From: Crossaster papposus
Taxonomy: Eukaryota; Echinodermata; Asteroidea; Velatida; Solasteridae
Assembly: GCA_037893245.1 (NCBI GenBank)
Contig: JBAIAA010000433.1
Span: forward strand, 1,054,001 to 1,118,000
Direction: 5' to 3'
DNA: 64,000 nucleotides
Under the pieces are notes generated by a model. It was not told the origin of the DNA. It saw only the letters and a program-made list of their open reading frames with translations, and ran no database searches. The position numbers and the translations under genes are program-made. Below, piece by piece: positions 1-10,778 of this stretch (the stretch's first letter is position 1; each line of letters opens with the position of its first letter).

Positions 1-668
1 CCCAGTAAGTGCTATTATATGAATCAAAGATGGCGGCGCACTAAACTGTAGCGCGCCATTTTACGCGCCATTTTAGAACAGCAAGTCCACCGCATTTAAT
101 TTTTTGAAGTGGTTACTGTATTTTAGGTAAATTTTCATTGTTTTGAGTCCCCTTTTTCTCACCAAAGGCCCCAGTAAGTGCTATTAAAGGGTGCATGTGA
201 CTAAATCAGTGAAAATGACTGCGCGCGAGCTCATTAATATTTTGTGATCCCTCCGGTAATTTTGAATAAGAGGTCCCTGGGGCCTATACATTGGACTGAT
301 TGTAGAAATAATTGTGGAAATCAAGAATTGGTGACCCGTGGCTTCCAACTCGGGGGATTTCGTTCACAAAAAAGACCAATACCAGGGTCTATTTCGCATA
401 GAGGCGGGGGGCTACCTTGATACCTGGGCCCAGAGCTGGGCCACCAGTTTAGGGGTGGTTTGTGTGGAGGGGAGTATAAACAAAAATTATTTCGGTCAAC
501 CCCCATAAATTTGAAAAGAAAATTGTTCTAGGAGTCTTAATCTTTGATTTCCAGTCAAAAAAATATGGCCACTCTACTCATGAGCGTCACCAGACGGCGC
601 TCTTTCTTTTAATTTTTGTGTTGGTTACAATGAGCGCCGTATTTAGTGTAGTGGAACCTATATGAATC

Positions 669-680
669 AAAGATGGCGGC
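669..680 (+). promoter_or_regulatory. YY1-like core, representative of every A module
   Basis: AAAGATGGCGGC contains the classical YY1 core AAGATGGCGGC. About 20 bp further on, the same A module has two inverted CCATTTT cores (GCGCGCCATTTTACGCGCC), which also fit the YY1 CCATNTT core. The triplet is present in nearly all ~130 A modules. A few diverged copies read AAAATTGGCGGC instead (for example at 5649, 7449 and 8591). Many first-position A copies in the right half have lost four bases in the first inverted site (GCCATTACGCGCC). Binding is inferred from motif similarity only. Confidence 0.35.
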
Positions 681-1229
681 GCACTAAACTGTAGCGCGCC
701 ATTTTACGCGCCATTTTAGAACAGCAAGTCCACCGCATTTAATTTTTTGAAGTGGTTACTGTATTTTAGGTAAATTTTCATTGTTTTGAGTCCCCTTTTT
801 CTCACCAAAGGCCCCAGTAAGTGCTATTAAAGGGTGCATGTGACTAAATCAGTGAAAATGACTGCGCGCGAGCTCATTAATATTTTGTGATCCCTCCGGT
901 AATTTTGAATAAGAGGTCCCTGGGGCCTATACATTGGACTGATTGTAGAAATAATTGTGGAAATCAAGAATTGGTGACCCGTGGCTTCCAACTCGGGGGA
1001 TTTGGTTCACAGAAAAGACCAATACCAGGGTCTATTTCGCATAGAGAAGGGGGGCTACATTGATGCCTGGGCCCAGAGCTGGGCCACCAGTTTAGGGGTG
1101 GTTTGTGTGGAGGGGAGTATACAAAATAATTCATTTGGTCAACCCCCATAAATTTGAAAAGAAAATTGTTCTAGGAGTCTTAATCTTTGATTTCCAGTCA
1201 AAAAAATATGGCCACTCTACTCATGAGCG

Positions 1230-1244
1230 TCACCAGGTGGCGCT
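1230..1244 (+). promoter_or_regulatory. CTCF-like core, representative of every B module
   Basis: TCACCAGGTGGCGCT matches the bilaterian CTCF core CCACYAGRKGGCRSY at 14 of 15 positions. The homologous site occurs in each of the 62 B modules in the same orientation. Left-half and some right-half copies read CACCAGGCGGCGCT or CACCAGGTGGCGCT. Most right-half copies read CACCCGGCGGCGCT, which alters the AG step. Others read CACCCTGCGG or CACCATGCGG. Motif similarity only; no binding evidence is available from sequence. Confidence 0.3.
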
Positions 1245-2110
1245 CTTTCTTTCAATTTTTGTGTTAGTTACAATGAGCGCCGTATTTAGTGTAGTGGAAC
1301 CTATATGAATCAAAGACGGCGGCGCACTAAACTGTAGCGCACCATTTTACGCGCCATTTTAGAACAGCAAGTCCACTGCATTTAATTTTTTAAAGTGGTT
1401 ACTGTATTTTAGGTAAATTTTCATTGTTTTGAGTCCCATTTTTCTCACTAAAGGCCCCAGTAAGTGCTATTAAATGAATCAAAGATGGCGGCGCACTAAA
1501 CTGTAGCGCGCCATTTTACGCGCCATTTTAGAACAGCAAGTCCACCGCATTTAATTTTTTGAAGTGGTTACTGTATTTTAGGTACATTTTCATTGTTTTG
1601 AGTCCCCATTTTCTCACCAAAGGCCCCAGTAAGTGCTATTAAAGGGTGCATGTAACTAAATCAGTGAAAATGACTGCGCGCGAGCTCATTAATATTTTGT
1701 GATCCCTCCGGTAATTTTGAATAAGAGGTCCCTGGGGCCTATACATTGGACTGATTGTAGAAATAATTGTGGAAATCAAGAATTGGTGACCCGTGGCTTC
1801 CAACTCGGGGGATTTCGTTCACAGAAAAGACCAATACCAGGGTCTATTTCGCATAGAGGCGGGGGGCTACATTAATACCTGGGCCAAGAGCTGGGCCACA
1901 GGGGTGGTTTGTGTGCAGGGGAGTATAAACACAAATTCTTTCGGTGAACCCCCATAAATTTGAAAAGAAAATTGTTCTAGGAGTCTTAATCTTTGATTTC
2001 CAGTCAAAAAAATATGGCCACTCTACTCATGAGCGTCACCAGGCGGCGCTCTTTTTTTCAATTTTTGTTTTGGTTACAATGAGCGCCGTATTTAGTTTAG
2101 TGGAACCTAT

Positions 2111-2160
2111 ATGAATCAAAGATGGCGGCGCACTAAACTGTAGCTCATTAATATTTTGTG
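2111..2160 (+). repeat. A-to-B deletion junction
   Basis: An A module starts normally but after CTGTAGC jumps directly into B at TCATTAATATTTTG, skipping the remaining ~135 bp of A and the first ~45 bp of B. Both parents carry AGC at the breakpoint (TGTAGCGCGCC in A, CGCGAGCTCATT in B), so the junction has a 3-bp microhomology at 2142-2144. This is the only place in the window where the A/B grammar is broken by a short-homology deletion rather than by whole-module gain or loss. Confidence 0.85.
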
Positions 2161-2571
2161 ATCCCTCCGGTAATTTTGAATAAGAGGTCCCTGGGGCCTA
2201 TACATTGGACTGATTGTAGAAATAATTGTGGAAATCAAGAATTGGTGACCCGTGGCTTCCAACTCGGGGGATTTCGTTCACAGAAAATACCAATACCAGG
2301 GTCTATTTCGCATAGAGGCGGGGGGCTACATTGATACCTGGGCCCAGAGCTGGGCCACCAGTTTAGGGGTGGTTTGTGTGGAGGGGAGTATACAAAATAA
2401 TTCATTTGGTCAACCCCCATAAATTTGAAAAGAAAATTGTTCTAGGAGTCTTAATCTTTGATTTCCAGTCAAAAAAATATGGCCACTCTACTCATGAGCG
2501 TCACCAGGTGGCGCTCTTTCTTTCAATTTTTGTGTTAGTTACAATGAGCGCCGTATTTAGTGTAGTGGAAC

Positions 2572-2885
2572 CACTGACCTCTATACATGGACAGATCATC
2601 ATTGTTCTATTTTGAAGTCGGCATGCGGAGAAGTGCAACATGGCGGACCCACGACGTCACTCTGTGAGCCAATGAAATGTCTAGGTGTTGGTACGATACG
2701 TATTACGTAATGTTTATAAATACAAAACGTACAGAGTAAATCCACTAACCTCTACACCTGGACATTTAATTGGCTCACAGCAGTGACGTCTCGGGTCCGC
2801 CATGTTGCACTTCCAGTTCGCGCCGACTTCAAGTGTTAGCACAGCAGAATATGGACAATGATCCGTCCAGGTGTAGAGGTCAGTG
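2572..2885 (+). mobile_element. Foldback MITE copy 1, hAT-like 8-bp TSD
   Basis: A 314-bp palindromic element begins CACTGACCTCTATACATGGAC and ends in the inverted GTCCAGGTGTAGAGGTCAGTG. It is flanked by the 8-bp direct repeat AGTGGAAC (2564-2571 and 2886-2893). Eight-base duplications and CA..TG ends are compatible with hAT (or P) superfamily non-autonomous elements. The two arms carry GTGCAACATGGCGGACC, GACGTCAC/GTGACGTC and ATTGGCT in inverted order. The centre is AT-rich with ATACGTAT and TTACGTAA palindromes. The right arm (2743-2885, 143 bp) has complete inverted ends of its own, so the element looks like two head-to-head small MITEs. No coding capacity. Confidence 0.85.
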
Positions 2886-4342
2886 AGTGGAACCTATATG
2901 AATCAAAGATGGCGGCGCACTAAACTGTAGCGCACCATTTTACGCGCCATTTTAGAACAGCAAGTCCACTGCATTTAATTTTTTGAAGTGGTTACTGTAT
3001 TTTAGGTAAATTTTCATTGTTTTGAGTCCCATTTTTCTCACTAAAGGCCCCAGTAAGTGCTATTAAATGAATCAAAGATGGCGGCGCACTAAACTGTAGC
3101 GCGCCATTTTACGCGCCATTTTAGAACAGCAAGTCCACCGCATTTAATTTTTTGAAGTGGTTACTGTATTTTAGGTACATTTTCATTGTTTTGAGTCCCC
3201 ATTTTCTCACCAAAGGCCCCAGTAAGTGCTATTAAAGGGTGCATGTAACTAAATCAGTGAAAATGACTGCGCGCGAGCTCATTAATATTTTGTGATCCCT
3301 CCGGTAATTTTGAATAAGAGGTCCCTGGGGCCTATACATTGGACTGATTGTAGAAATAATTGTGGAAATCAAGAATTGGTGACCCGTGGCTTCCAACTCG
3401 GGGGATTTCGTTCACAGAAAAGACCAATACCAGGGTCTATTTCGCATAGAGGCGGGGGGCTACATTAATACCTGGGCCAAGAGCTGGGCCACAGGGGTGG
3501 TTTGTGTGCAGGGGAGTATAAACACAAATTCTTTCGGTGAACCCCCATAAATTTGAAAAGAAAATTGTTCTAGGAGTCTTAATCTTTGATTTCCAGTCAA
3601 AAAAATATGGCCACTCTACTCATGAGCGTCACCAGGCGGCGCTCTTTTTTTCAATTTTTGTTTTGGTTACAATGAGCGCCGTATTTAGTTTAGTGGAACC
3701 TATATGAATCAAAGATGGCGGCGCACTAAACTGTAGCGCGCCATTTTACGCGCCATTTTAGAACAGCAAGTCCACCGCATTAATTTTTTTGAAGTGGTTA
3801 CTGTATTTTAGGTAAATTTTCATTGTTTTGAGTACCCTTTTTCTCACCAAAGGCCCCAGTAAGTGCTATTAAAGGGTGCATGTGACTAAATCAGTGAAAA
3901 TGACTGCGCGCGAGCTCATTAATATTTTGTGATCCCTCCGGTAATTTTGAATAAGAGGTCCCTGGGGCCTATACATTGGACTGATTGTAGAAATAATTGT
4001 GGAAATCAAGAATTGGTGACGCGTGGCTTCCAACTCGGGGGATTTCGTTCACAGAAAAAACCAATACCAGGGTCTATTTCGCATAGAGAAGGGGGGCTAC
4101 ATTGATGCCTGGGCCCAGAGCTGGGCCACCAGTTTAGGGGTGGTTTGTGTGGAGGGGAGTATAAAAAATAATTCATTTGGTCAACCCCCATAAATTTGAA
4201 AAGAAAATTGTTCTAGGAGTCTTAATCTTTGATTTCCAGTCAAAAAAATATGGCCACTCTACTCATGAGCGTCACCAGGTGGCGCTCTTTCTTTCAATGT
4301 TTGTGTTAGTTACAATGAGCGCCGTATTTAGTGTAGTGGAAC
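2886..4342 (+). repeat. A/B macrosatellite, left segment 2 (B5-B6)
   Basis: After the duplicated target bases the array resumes with two A modules, B5 (start 3236, alpha), one A, and B6 (start 3873, beta). The first part is a near-copy of the B3 region, sharing private variants such as GCATGTAACTAAATC and AGTCCCCATTTTCTCACC. B6 is interrupted at its distal end by MITE copy 2. Confidence 0.95.
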
Positions 4343-4661
4343 CACTGACCTCTACACCTGGACGGACCATTGTCCATATTCTGCTGTGCTAACACTTGAA
4401 GTCAGCGCGAACTGGAAGTGCAACATGGCGGACCCGAGACGTCACTGCTGTGAGCCAATGAAATGTCCAGGTGTGGAGGTCAGCGGATTTATTCTGTACA
4501 TTTTGTATTTATAAACATTACGTAATACGTATCGTACCGTACCAACACCTGGACATTTCATTGGCTCACAGAGTCACGTCGTGGGTCCGCCATGTTGCAC
4601 TTCTCCGCATGCCGACTTCAAAATGAAACAATGATGATCTGTCCATGTATAGAGGTCAGTG
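4343..4661 (-). mobile_element. Foldback MITE copy 2, inverted relative to copy 1
   Basis: A 319-bp element of the same family sits at exactly the same position of module B and has the same AGTGGAAC duplication (4335-4342 and 4662-4669). Its arms are swapped: the CTACACCTGGACGGACC / CTGCTGTGCTAACACTTG arm is now on the left, and the ATGTATAGAGG arm on the right. Sharing the site and duplication with opposite orientation argues for inversion in place through recombination of the inverted arms, not for a new insertion. The left arm (4343-4485) is a complete 143-bp unit with its own inverted ends. Confidence 0.85.
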
Positions 4662-7600
4662 AGTGGAACCTATATGAATCAAAGATGGCGGCGCACTAAA
4701 CTGTAGCGCACCATTTTACGCGGCATTTTAAAACAGCAAGTCCACCGCATTTAATTTGTTGAAGTGGTTACTGTATTTTAGGTAAATTTTCATTGCTTTG
4801 AGTCCCATTTTTCTGACGAAAGGCCCCAGTAAGTGCTATTCAATGAATCAAAGATGGCGGCGCACTAAACTGTAGCGCGCCATTTTACGCGCCCATTTTA
4901 GAACAGCAAGTTCACCGCATTTAATTTTTTGAAGTGGTTAGTGTATTTTAGGTAAATTTTCATTGTTTTGAGTCCCATTTTTCTCACCAAAGGCCCCAGT
5001 AAGTGCTATTAAAGGGTGCATGTGACTAAATCAGTGAAAATGACTGCGCGCGAGCTCATTAATATTTTGTGATCCCTCTGGTAATTTTGAATAAGAGGTC
5101 CCAGGGGCCTATACATTGGACTGATATTAGAAATAATTGTGGAAATCAAAAATTGGTGACCCGTGGCTTCCAACTCGGGGGATTTCGTTCACAGAAAAGA
5201 CCAATACCAGGGTCTATTTCGCATAGAGGCGGGGGGCTACATTAATACCTGGGCCCAGAGCTGGGCCACAGGGGTGGTTTGTGTGCAGGGGAGTATAAAC
5301 ACAAATTCTTTCGGTGAACCCCCATAAATTTGAAAAGAAAATTGTTCTAGGAGTCTTAATCTTTGATTTCCAGTCAACAAAATATGGCCACTCTACTCAT
5401 GAGCGTCACCAGGCGGCGCTCTTTCTTTAAATTTTTGTGTTGGTTACAATGAGCGCCGTATTTAGTTTAGTGGAACCTATATGAATCAAAGATGGCGGCG
5501 CACTAAACTCAAGCGCGCCATTTTACGCGCCATTTTAGAACAGCAAGTCCACCGCATTTAATTATTTGAAGTGGTTAATGTATTTTAGGTAAATTTTCAT
5601 TGTTTTGAGTCCCATTTTTCTCACCAAAGGCCCCAGTAAGTACTATTAAATGAACCAAAATTGGCGGCGCACTAAACTGTAGCGCGCCATTTTACGCGCC
5701 ATTTTAGAACAGCAAGTCCACCGCATTTAATTTTTTGAAGTGGTTACTGTATTTTAGGTAAATTTTCATTGTTTTGAGTCCCCTTTTTCTCACCAAAGGC
5801 CCCAGTAAGTGCTATTAAAGGGTGCATGTGACTAAATCAGTGAAAATGACTGCGCGCGAGCTCATTAATATTTTGTGATCCCTCCGGTAATTTTGAATAA
5901 GAGGTCCCTGGGGCCTATACATTGGACTGATTGTAGAAATAATTGTGGAAATCAAGAATTGGTGACCCGTGGCTTCCAACTCGGGGGATTTGGTTCACAG
6001 AAAAGACCAATACCAGGGTCTATTTCGCATAGAGAAGGGGGGCTACATTGATGCCTGGGCCCAGAGCTGGGCCACCAGTTTAGGGGTGGTTTGTGTGGAG
6101 GGGAGTATAAAAAATAATTCATTTGGTCAACCCCCATAAATTTGAAAAGAAAATTGTTCTAGGAGTCTTAATCTTTGATTTCCAGTCAAAAAAATATGGC
6201 CACTCTACTCATGAGCGTCACCAGGTGGCGCTCTTTCTTTCAATGTTTGTGTTAGTTACAATGAGCGCCGTATTTAGTGTAGTGGAACCTATATGAATCA
6301 AAGATGGCGGCGCACTAAACTGTAGCGCACCATTTTACGCGGCATTTTAGAACAGCAAGTCCACCGCATTTAATTTGTTGAAGTGGTTACTGTATTTTAG
6401 GTAAATTTTCATTGCTTTGAGTCCCATTTCTCTGACGAAAGGCCCCAGTAAGTGCTATTCAATGAATCAAAGATGGCGGCGCACTAAACTGTAGCGCGCC
6501 ATTTTACGCGCCATTTTAGAACAGCAAGTCCACCGCATTAAATTTTTTGAAGTGGTTACCTTATTTTAGGTAAATTTTCATTGTTTTGAGTCCCATTTTT
6601 CTCACCAAAGGCCCCAGTAAGTGCTATTAAAGGGTGCATGTGACTAAATCAGTGAAAATGACTGCGCGCGAGCTCATTAATATTTTGTGATCCCTCCGGT
6701 AATTTTGAATAAGAGGTCCCTGGGGCCTATACATTGGACTGATTGTGGAAATAATTGTGGAAATCAAGAATTGGTGACCCGTGGCTTCCAACTCGGGGGA
6801 TTTCGTTCACAGAAAAGACCAATACCAGGGTCTATTTCGCATAGAGGTGGGGGGCTACATTGATACCTGGGCCCAGAGCTGGGCCACCAGTTTAGGGGTG
6901 GTTTGTGTGGAGGGGAGTATAACAAATAATTCATTTGGTCAACCCCCATAAATTTGAAAAGAAAATGGTTCTAGGAGACTTAATCTTTGATTTCCAGTCA
7001 AACAAATATGGCCACTCTACTCATGAGCGTCACCAGGTGGAGTCTTTCTTTCAATTTTTGTGTTAGTTTCAATGAGCGCCGTATTTAGTGTAGTGGAACC
7101 TATTTTAATCAAAGATGGCGGCGCACTAAACTGTAGCGCACCATTTTACTCGCCATTTTAGAACAGCAAGTCCACCGCATTTAATTTGTTGAAGTGGTTA
7201 CTGTATTTTAGGTAAATTTTCATTGTTTTGAGTCCCATTTTTCTCACCAAAGGCCCCAGTAAGTGCTATTAAATGAATCAAAGATGGCAGCGCACTAAAC
7301 TGTAGCGCGCCATTTTACGCGCCATTTTAGAACAGCAAGTCCACCGCATTTAATTTTTTGAAGTGGTTACAGTATTTTAGGTAAATTTTCATTGTTTTGA
7401 GTCCCTTTTTTCTCACCAAAGGCCCCAGTAAGTGCTATTAAATGAACCAAAATTGGCGGCGCACTAAACTGTAGAGCGCCATTTTACGCGCCATTTTAGA
7501 ACAGCAAGTCCACCGCATTTAATTTGTTGAAGTGGTTACTGTATTTTAGGTAAATATTCATTGTTTTGATTCCCATTTTTCTCACCAAAGGCCCCAGTAA

Positions 7601-9387
7601 GTGCTATTAAATGAATCAAAGATGGCGGCGCACTAAACTGTAGCGCGCCATTTTAGGCGCCATTTTAGAACAGCAAGTCCACCGCATTTAATTGTTTGAA
7701 GTGGTTACTGTATTTTAGGTAAATTGTTATTGTTTTGAGTCCCATTTTTCTCACCAAAGGCCCCAGTAAGTGCTATTAAAGGGTGCATGTGACTAAATCA
7801 GTGAAAATGACTGCGCGCGAGCTCATTAATATTTTGTGATCCCTCCGGTAATTTTGAATAAGAGGTCCCTGGGGCCTATACATTGGACTGATTGCAGAAA
7901 TAATTGTGGAAATCCAGAATTGGTGACCCGTGGCTTCCAACTCGGCGAATTTCGTTCATAGAAAAGACCAATACCAGGGTCTATTTCGCATAGAGGCGGG
8001 GGGCTACATTAATACCTGGGCCCAGAGCTGGGCCACAGGGGTGGTTTGTGTGGAGGGGAGTATAAACAAAAATTCTTTCGGTCAACCCCCATAAATTTGG
8101 AAAGAAAATTGTTCTAGGAGTCTTAATCTTTGATTTCCAGTCAAAAAAATATGGCCACTCTACTCATGAGCGTCACCAGGTGGCGCTCTTTCTTTCAATT
8201 TTTGTGTTAGTTACAATGAGCGCCGTATTTAGTGTAGTGGAACCTATATGAATCAAAGATGGCGGCGCACTAAACTGTAGCGCACCATTTTACGCGCCAT
8301 TTTAGAACAGCAAGTCCACCGCATTTAATTTGTTGAAGTGGTTACTGTATTTTAGGTAAATTTTCATTGTTTTGAGTCCCATTTTTCTCACCAAAGGCCC
8401 CAGTAAGTGCTATTAAATGAATCAAAGATGGCGGCGCACTAAACTGTAGCGCGCTATTTTACGCGCCATTTTAGAACAGCAAGTCCACCGCATTTAATTT
8501 TTTGAAGTGGTTACAGTATTTTAGGTAAATTTTCATTGTTTTGAGTCCCCTTTTTCTCACCAAAGGCCCCAGTAAGTGCTATTAAATGAACCAAAATTGG
8601 CGGCGCACTAAACTGTATAGCGCCATTTTACGCGCCATTTTAGAACAGCAATTCCACCGCATTTAATTTGTTGAAGTGGTTACTGTATTTTAGGTAAATA
8701 TTCATTGTTTTGATTCCCATTTTTCTCACCAAAGGCTCCAGTAAGTGCTATTCAATGAATCAAAGATGGCGGCGCACTAAACTGTAGCGCGCCATTTTAC
8801 GCGCCATTTTAGAACAGCAAGTCCACCGCATTAAATTTTTTGAAGTGGTTACTGTATTTTAGGTAAATTTTCATTGTTTTGAGTCCCATTTTTCTCACCA
8901 AAGGCCCCAGTAAGTGCTATTAAAAGGTGCATGTGACTAAATTAGTGAAAATGACGGCGCGCGAGCTCATTAATTTTTTGTGATCCCTCCGGTAATTTTG
9001 AATAAGAGGTGCCTGGGGCCTATACATTGGACTGATTGTAGAAATAATTGTGGAAATCAAGAATTGGTGACCCGTGGCTTCCAACTCGGGGGATTTCGTT
9101 CACAGAAAAGACCAATACCAGGGTCTATTTCGCATAGAGGCGGGGGGCTACATTAATACCTGGGCCCAGAGCTGGGCCACAGGGGTGGTTTGTGTGGAGG
9201 GGAGTATAAACAAAAATTCTTTCGGTGAACCCCAATAAATTTGAAAAGAAAATTGTTCTAGGAGTCTTAATCTTTGATCTCCAGTCAACAAAATATGGCC
9301 ACTCTACTCATGAGCGTCACCAGGCGGCGCTCTTTCTTTTTATTTTTGTGTTGGTTACAATGAGCGCCGTATTTAGTGTAGTGGAAC
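4662..9387 (+). repeat. A/B macrosatellite, left segment 3 (B7-B11)
   Basis: B modules start at 5013 (alpha), 5819 (beta), 6631 (beta), 7780 (alpha) and 8924 (alpha). They are separated by two, two, four and four A modules; the longer runs give the ~1.15-kb spacing. Four-A runs contain position-specific variants, including a third-position A beginning TGAACCAAAATTGGCGGCGC and a fourth with TTTTAGGCGCC. The block from B9 through B10 (about 6631-8250) is duplicated at about 10960-12580, an offset of 4329-4330 bp with scattered substitutions. B11 is interrupted by MITE copy 3. Confidence 0.95.
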
Positions 9388-9701
9388 CACTGACCTCTAT
9401 ACATGGACAGATCATCATTGTTTCATTTTGAAGTCGGCATGCGGAGAAGTGCAACATGGCGGACCCACGACGTGACTCTGTGAGCCAATGAAATGTCCAG
9501 GTGTTGGTACGATACGTATTACGTAATGTTTATAAATACAAAATGTACGGAATAAATCCGCTGACCTCCACACCTGGACATTTCATTGGCTCACAGCAGT
9601 GACGTCTCGGGTCCGCCATGTTGCACTTCCAGTTCGCGCCGACTTCAAGTGTTAGCACAGCAGAATATGGACAATGGTCCGTCCAGGTGTAGAGGTCAGT
9701 G
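9388..9701 (+). mobile_element. Foldback MITE copy 3, same orientation as copy 1
   Basis: A 314-bp copy flanked by AGTGGAAC at 9380-9387 and 9702-9709, in the same B position as the other copies. It differs from copy 1 by scattered substitutions, for example GTTTCATTTTG versus GTTCTATTTTG and GACGTGACTC versus GACGTCACTC. The same palindromic arms, central ATACGTATTACGTAA and complete inner inverted ends are present in the right arm. Confidence 0.85.
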
Positions 9702-10515
9702 AGTGGAACCTATATGAATCAAAGATGGCGGCGCACTAAACTGTAGCGCGCCATTTTACGCGCCATTTTAGAACAGCAAGTCCACCGCATTAATTTTTTT
9801 GAAGTGGTTACTGTATTTTAGGTACATTTTCATTGTTTTGAGTCCCCTTTTTCTCACCAAAGGCCCCAGTAAGTGCTATTAAATGAATCAAAGATGGCGG
9901 CGCACTAAACTGTAGCGCGCCATTTTACGCGCCATTTTAGAACAGCAAGTCCACCGCATTTAATTGTTTGAAGTGGTTACTGTATTTTAGGTAAATTGTT
10001 ATTGTTTTGAGTCCCATTTTTCTCACCAAAGGCCCCAGTAAGTGCTATTAAAGGGTGCATGTGACTAAATCAGTGAAAATGACTGCGCGCGAGCTCATGA
10101 ATATTTTGTCATCCCTCCGGTAATTTTGAATAAGAGGTCCCTGGGGCCTATACATTGGACTGATTGTAGAAATAATTGTGGAAATCAAGAATTGGTGACC
10201 CGTGGCTTCCAACTCGGGGAATTTCGTTCACAGAAAAGACCAATACCAGGGTCTATTTCGCATAGAGGCGGGGGGCTACATTAATACCTGGGCCCAAGAG
10301 CTGGGCCACAGGGGTGGTTGGTGTGGAGGGGAGTATAAACAAAAATTATTTCGGTCAACCCCCATAAATTTGGAAAGAAAATTGTTCTAGGAGTCTTAAT
10401 CTTTGATTTCCAGTCAAAAAAATATGGCACTCTACTCATGAGCGTCACCAGGCGGCGCTCTTTCTTTTAATTTTTGTGTTGGTTACAATGAGCGCCGTAT
10501 TTAGTGTAGTGGAAC
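9702..10515 (+). repeat. A/B macrosatellite, left segment 4 (B12)
   Basis: Two A modules followed by B12 (start 10052, alpha), which is interrupted at its distal end by MITE copy 4. B12 has private changes (GAGCTCATGAATATTTTGTC, GGGCCCAAGAGC) and one base lost in AATATGGCACTC. The alternation of a copy-1-type and a copy-2-type MITE in successive interrupted B modules repeats the pattern seen at 2.5-4.7 kb. Confidence 0.95.
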
Positions 10516-10778
10516 CACTGACCTCAACACCTGGACGGATCATTGTCCATATTCTGCTGTGCTAACACTTGAAGTCGGCGCGAACTGGAAGTGCAACATG
10601 GCGTCACTGCTGTGAGCCAATGAAATGTCCAGTTGTAGAGGTCAGTGGATTTACCAACCAACTGAACTCTACACCTGGAGATTTCATTGGCTCACAGCAG
10701 TGACGCCATGTTGCACTTCTCTGCATGCCGACTTCAAAATGAAACAATGGATGATCTGTCCATGTATAGAGGTCAGTG
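10516..10778 (-). mobile_element. Foldback MITE copy 4, inverted and centre-deleted
   Basis: A 263-bp copy in the orientation of copy 2, flanked by AGTGGAAC at 10508-10515 and 10779-10786. The AT-rich centre with ATACGTATTACGTAA is missing, replaced by a short GGATTTACCAACCAACTGAAC linker. Both inner ends are near complete (GTAGAGGTCAGTG on the left arm, ACTCTACACCTGG on the right). The CGGACCCGAGA stretch next to the CRE-like site is deleted in both arms (ATGGCGTCACTGC; GCAGTGACGCCATG). A matching deletion in both arms suggests arm-to-arm conversion. Confidence 0.8.

Larger units (their letters stand above)
1..2571 (+). repeat. A/B macrosatellite, left segment 1 (B1-B4)
   Basis: Tandem array of module A (~169 bp, ATGAATCAAAG to GTGCTATTAA) and module B (~474 bp, AGGGTGCATG to GTGGAACCTAT). 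B modules start at 188, 831 and 1643, and a 5'-truncated one resumes at about 2142. They are separated by one, two and a partial A module. The window opens inside an A module, so the array continues to the left. B1, B2 and B4 are the beta subtype (CCAGTTTAGGGG kept). B3 is alpha, with 6 bp missing there. The B3 segment (about 1306-2140) reappears almost unchanged at about 2893-3730, an offset of 1593 bp, so a recent local duplication spans the following MITE. Short open frames, such as a 61-codon minus-strand frame in each B, only reflect repeat homogenisation. Confidence 0.95.

Noticed and set aside
4150-4175. TATA box in module B (GAGTATAAAAAATAAT)
   Set aside because: The stretch varies freely between copies (TATAAACA, TATACAAA, TATAACAA), which is not expected of a used promoter element.
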